A stretch of DNA of 6,736 bases, taken from NCBI GenBank assembly GCA_026988735.1, contig JALSKR010000267.1:1-6736 (forward strand). The letters are read 5' to 3'. The DNA is from Sulfurimonas sp. (GTDB lineage: Bacteria; Campylobacterota; Campylobacteria; Campylobacterales; Sulfurimonadaceae). Shown in pieces: positions 4,684 to 6,736 of this stretch; the first letter of the stretch is position 1; the number at the start of each line of letters is the position of its first letter. Position numbers and translations under genes: made by a program. The notes below the pieces were generated by a model. The model saw only the letters and a list, made by a program, of their open reading frames with translations. It searched no databases and had not been told where the DNA came from.

Positions 4684-6408
4684 AACTTTAAATTTTTGTT
4701 GGAAATATTTGTCAATATCAAAATATATTTCACCACTTCTGTTTTTATAGGTAAGTAAGCTTTTATTTAAATTGTTAATGCTTTTAATGCCCATAACTGC
4801 CATGACAGTCTTCATACTTTTAAGAAGATTATTATGGTAATGTCCGATTTCTTTGCCTTTTTTTATTACAAGGTAGGAGGCTCTCTTTTTTGGATCCTGT
4901 GTTGCCATACCGACCGGGCAGACATGTGTTCCAAAACCCGAACACATTTTTGCCCGAATACATCCGCCGCTCATCATAAATGCACGTGCAATGCCTACAG
5001 CATCAGCACCCATGCACAAAGTTATAACAACATCATCGGGTGTTAAAATTTTTCCGCTGGCAATAATTTTGACATCTTCTCTTAGATTATATTTTTTTAA
5101 GAGCATATCCAGAATATAAAGGGAGTTGTGTGTTGTGAGTCCGACTGATTCCATCAGCTCAAGCGGAGCAGTGGCGCTGCCGCCTTCACCGCTGTCCACT
5201 GTGATGAAATCTGGTATAAATTCACCATAATTTTTTCTTTTGGCAAGTTCTTTTACCAATGTTTCTACAGAAGCTATATCGGAAATGACTATTTTAAATC
5301 CAACCGGTTTTTCTGAAAGTTTTTGTAGCTTTTCAATAAAATTTAAAAGATCTTCTGTTGTATCTGCATAAGGGAATCTGTTGGGGGAAAAGATATCTTT
5401 TCCCTCTTCAACACCACGATAATAGGCTATGTCGGCTGTTACTTTTGAACCTGCGAGTTTTCCTCCTGTCTGTTTGGCCCCCTGGGCTATTTTAATTTCA
5501 GTCATTTTACAAAATTTCATTATTTTTTTATATTTTTCTTCATCAAAATTACCGTTTTTGTCTCTGACACCGTACAAACCTGAACTGATCTGAAAAATCA
5601 TATCCGGCAATTCTTGCGGTACTTCCCGTGGAAAATATTCTATTGCTGCCTCCCAGTTTACACGAAAGAGAAGGTGGCTGGAGTTATCATAAATATAGGT
5701 ATTTTGGGTTTTTTCATTGAGAAGAATATCTCTGTACCATTTCAGGGCTACTTTTTTATTAAAGAAAAAATCACCGATTTTAAAAGCAAGTTCTGCAAAA
5801 GGGGTACTTTTGACAACTTCAAGGTATTTTGAATTGTTTGGATCCACTTTGAGGGTAAAAAGATGGTTGGAAGTAAGCGAGCCTTCTCCTGTATTGATTG
5901 TCAAATTGGAATCTCTTCCTGCCAAACTAAAGGCTCTTATGGCTTCTGGAGACAATGCCCCGTCACTCATAGCAGAACGAATAATTGGTGTTTGGGATAC
6001 AAAAGGGTACTTTTTGTTCTCTCCAAAAGTCACCTGCATATTTTGATCAACTTCATCATCGTTTAAAACACTTGTAGCATGTTTTAGAATAAATCTTGAT
6101 CCGGAAAATGGCTGGCTCACTGAAAATGACTGGTAGTTTGGTTTGTTTTTGGCTGCTGTATAAACCCAATCGACCTTGTCTTTGGAATCATAAAATGACT
6201 CTTCTGCAAAATATTGACGTAAGGGTTCACGGAGGGCTTCTAAAAAATAACGAAATCTTCCTATAATCGGGTAGTTTATAAGAAGAGCATGCTGTCTTTG
6301 TACAAATCTGTCATAAATGTAAAGAGCAATGATTGCTGCTATGATAAGTGCGGCAAAATATTCTACAAATTCGTCTAAAAAGTGCCATAAACCATGAACC
6401 CACTCCAT
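4681..6408 (-). CDS. FMN-binding glutamate synthase family protein, membrane-anchored
   Basis: This 575-residue protein is a stand-alone homologue of the FMN and iron-sulfur domain of the glutamate synthase large subunit. Residues 18-33 are one hydrophobic helix; acidic residues before it and Arg34, Arg38, Arg51 and Arg53 after it suggest a single anchor with the enzyme in the cytoplasm. The FMN-barrel signatures are KIAQGAKQTGGKL (306-318), DSGEGGSATAP (405-415), IIASGKILTPDDV (448-460) and GADAVGIARAFM (467-478). Cys483, Cys489 and Cys497 are followed by PVGMATQDP, the position of the 3Fe-4S cluster in GltB, but with three extra residues between the last two cysteines. The amidotransferase (glutaminase) domain and the C-terminal GXGXG domain of true GltB are absent, so it cannot by itself take ammonia from glutamine. 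Family members of this shape are usually annotated as glutamate synthase without proof; the real substrate and electron partner are unknown. Its ATG directly follows the hisS TAG with no strong ribosome binding site, suggesting coupled reinitiation. Confidence 0.9.
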   Translation of the reverse strand: MEWVHGLWHFLDEFVEYFAALIIAAIIALYIYDRFVQRQHALLINYPIIGRFRYFLEALREPLRQYFAEESFYDSKDKVDWVYTAAKNKPNYQSFSVSQPFSGSRFILKHATSVLNDDEVDQNMQVTFGENKKYPFVSQTPIIRSAMSDGALSPEAIRAFSLAGRDSNLTINTGEGSLTSNHLFTLKVDPNNSKYLEVVKSTPFAELAFKIGDFFFNKKVALKWYRDILLNEKTQNTYIYDNSSHLLFRVNWEAAIEYFPREVPQELPDMIFQISSGLYGVRDKNGNFDEEKYKKIMKFCKMTEIKIAQGAKQTGGKLAGSKVTADIAYYRGVEEGKDIFSPNRFPYADTTEDLLNFIEKLQKLSEKPVGFKIVISDIASVETLVKELAKRKNYGEFIPDFITVDSGEGGSATAPLELMESVGLTTHNSLYILDMLLKKYNLREDVKIIASGKILTPDDVVITLCMGADAVGIARAFMMSGGCIRAKMCSGFGTHVCPVGMATQDPKKRASYLVIKKGKEIGHYHNNLLKSMKTVMAVMGIKSINNLNKSLLTYKNRSGEIYFDIDKYFQQKFKV

Positions 6409-6736
6409 CTAAAAATCTTTGAGAGAAATTGTCTTTTCAGTTTTCTTTTCCAGATCTTTGATCCAAATAGTTCCGTCACTTATTTCGTTTGTACCGATAA
6501 CGCAGCAGTATTTTGCATTCATTTTATCGGCACCTTTGAGATGGTTTTTTAGATTTTTTGCTTTGTACTCACAAACGGCTTTGTCTGTCGCTCTTTTTTT
6601 ATGGGTAAGTGCAATTATTGTATCTATGGCTTCTTCATCCATAGCACCGAGGTAATATCCTTCTCTTGATTCCTGTGGCATTTGTATGAGTTCCAACAGC
6701 CTTTCAATGCCCATCGCAAAACCTACAGCAGGAGTA
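6409..6736 (-). CDS. hisS: Histidyl-tRNA synthetase, C-terminal part (5' end outside window)
   Basis: The frame is open to the right edge. Read inward it begins TPAVGFAMGIERL, the class II synthetase motif 3 of HisRS with its ATP-binding arginine in GIER, so the ATG at 6714 is internal. About 90 residues of the C-terminal anticodon-binding domain follow, with LGAMDEEAI, the strand CCVIGTNEISDGTIWIKDL and the short ending TISLKDF; this domain reads the histidine anticodon. About 109 residues are visible of a protein that usually has a little over 400. The enzyme charges tRNA-His with histidine in the cytosol. The stop TAG abuts the ATG of the glutamate-synthase homologue with no spacer, so hisS probably heads, or lies inside, the operon that continues to cysE. 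Confidence 0.95.
   Translation of the reverse strand, partial: TPAVGFAMGIERLLELIQMPQESREGYYLGAMDEEAIDTIIALTHKKRATDKAVCEYKAKNLKNHLKGADKMNAKYCCVIGTNEISDGTIWIKDLEKKTEKTISLKDF

Noticed and set aside
5717..6046. 109-codon open frame on the plus strand opposite the glutamate-synthase homologue
   Set aside because: The opposite strand encodes conserved FMN-family sequence, and this frame has no ribosome binding site or recognisable domain.
1..6736. Search for a mobile element, CRISPR array, toxin-antitoxin pair, phage or defence cassette
   Set aside because: No terminal repeats, transposase or integrase, direct-repeat array or defence domain was found; every gene except the 67-residue one belongs to a recognised metabolic or housekeeping family.

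Overview
This window looks like a piece of the core chromosome of a Campylobacterota (epsilonproteobacterial) organism, most likely a Sulfurimonas/Sulfuricurvum-type relative. The grounds are the visibly AT-rich coding sequence, the tight gene packing, a TATAAT promoter preceded by a T-tract rather than a -35 box, and the gene order. On the minus strand that order reads hisS, an FMN-type glutamate synthase homologue, speA, cysE, aspC. From memory, Campylobacter jejuni has tmk-hisS-speA-cysE-aspB in the same order, so the block appears ancestral, with the glutamate-synthase homologue as an extra gene between hisS and speA. The species assignment is inference.

Left end, plus strand (1-874): the 3' two thirds of lpxD (lipid A acyltransferase, cut by the window edge), then a 67-residue unrecognised protein (671-874) with its own good ribosome binding site. 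This unit runs head-on into aspC. The two stop codons are only 8 bases apart, and both lie inside one 9-bp perfect hairpin (868-889), which probably ends both transcripts.

Minus strand, read right to left (6736 to 883): the end of hisS, whose TAG abuts the ATG of the next gene; a 575-residue membrane-anchored FMN/Fe-S glutamate-synthase-like oxidoreductase; biosynthetic arginine decarboxylase speA; short-form serine acetyltransferase cysE; a 77-base gap with a probable promoter; and a class I aspartate-type aminotransferase. At two junctions in the hisS-cysE block the stop codon of one gene lies within the Shine-Dalgarno sequence of the next, so the block is very probably one translationally coupled operon. 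aspC can also be transcribed on its own.

Functionally the minus-strand genes centre on amino-acid and nitrogen metabolism: histidine charging, a glutamate-synthase-like redox enzyme of unknown substrate, polyamine synthesis from arginine, the first step of cysteine synthesis, and glutamate/aspartate transamination. No mobile elements, CRISPR arrays, tRNA or rRNA genes or phage signatures were seen, and no stretch over 100 bases lacks a gene. The window is mostly ordinary housekeeping DNA. The parts most worth a second look are the glutamate-synthase-like protein (no glutaminase domain, an N-terminal membrane anchor, unusual cysteine spacing) and the small orphan protein after lpxD.
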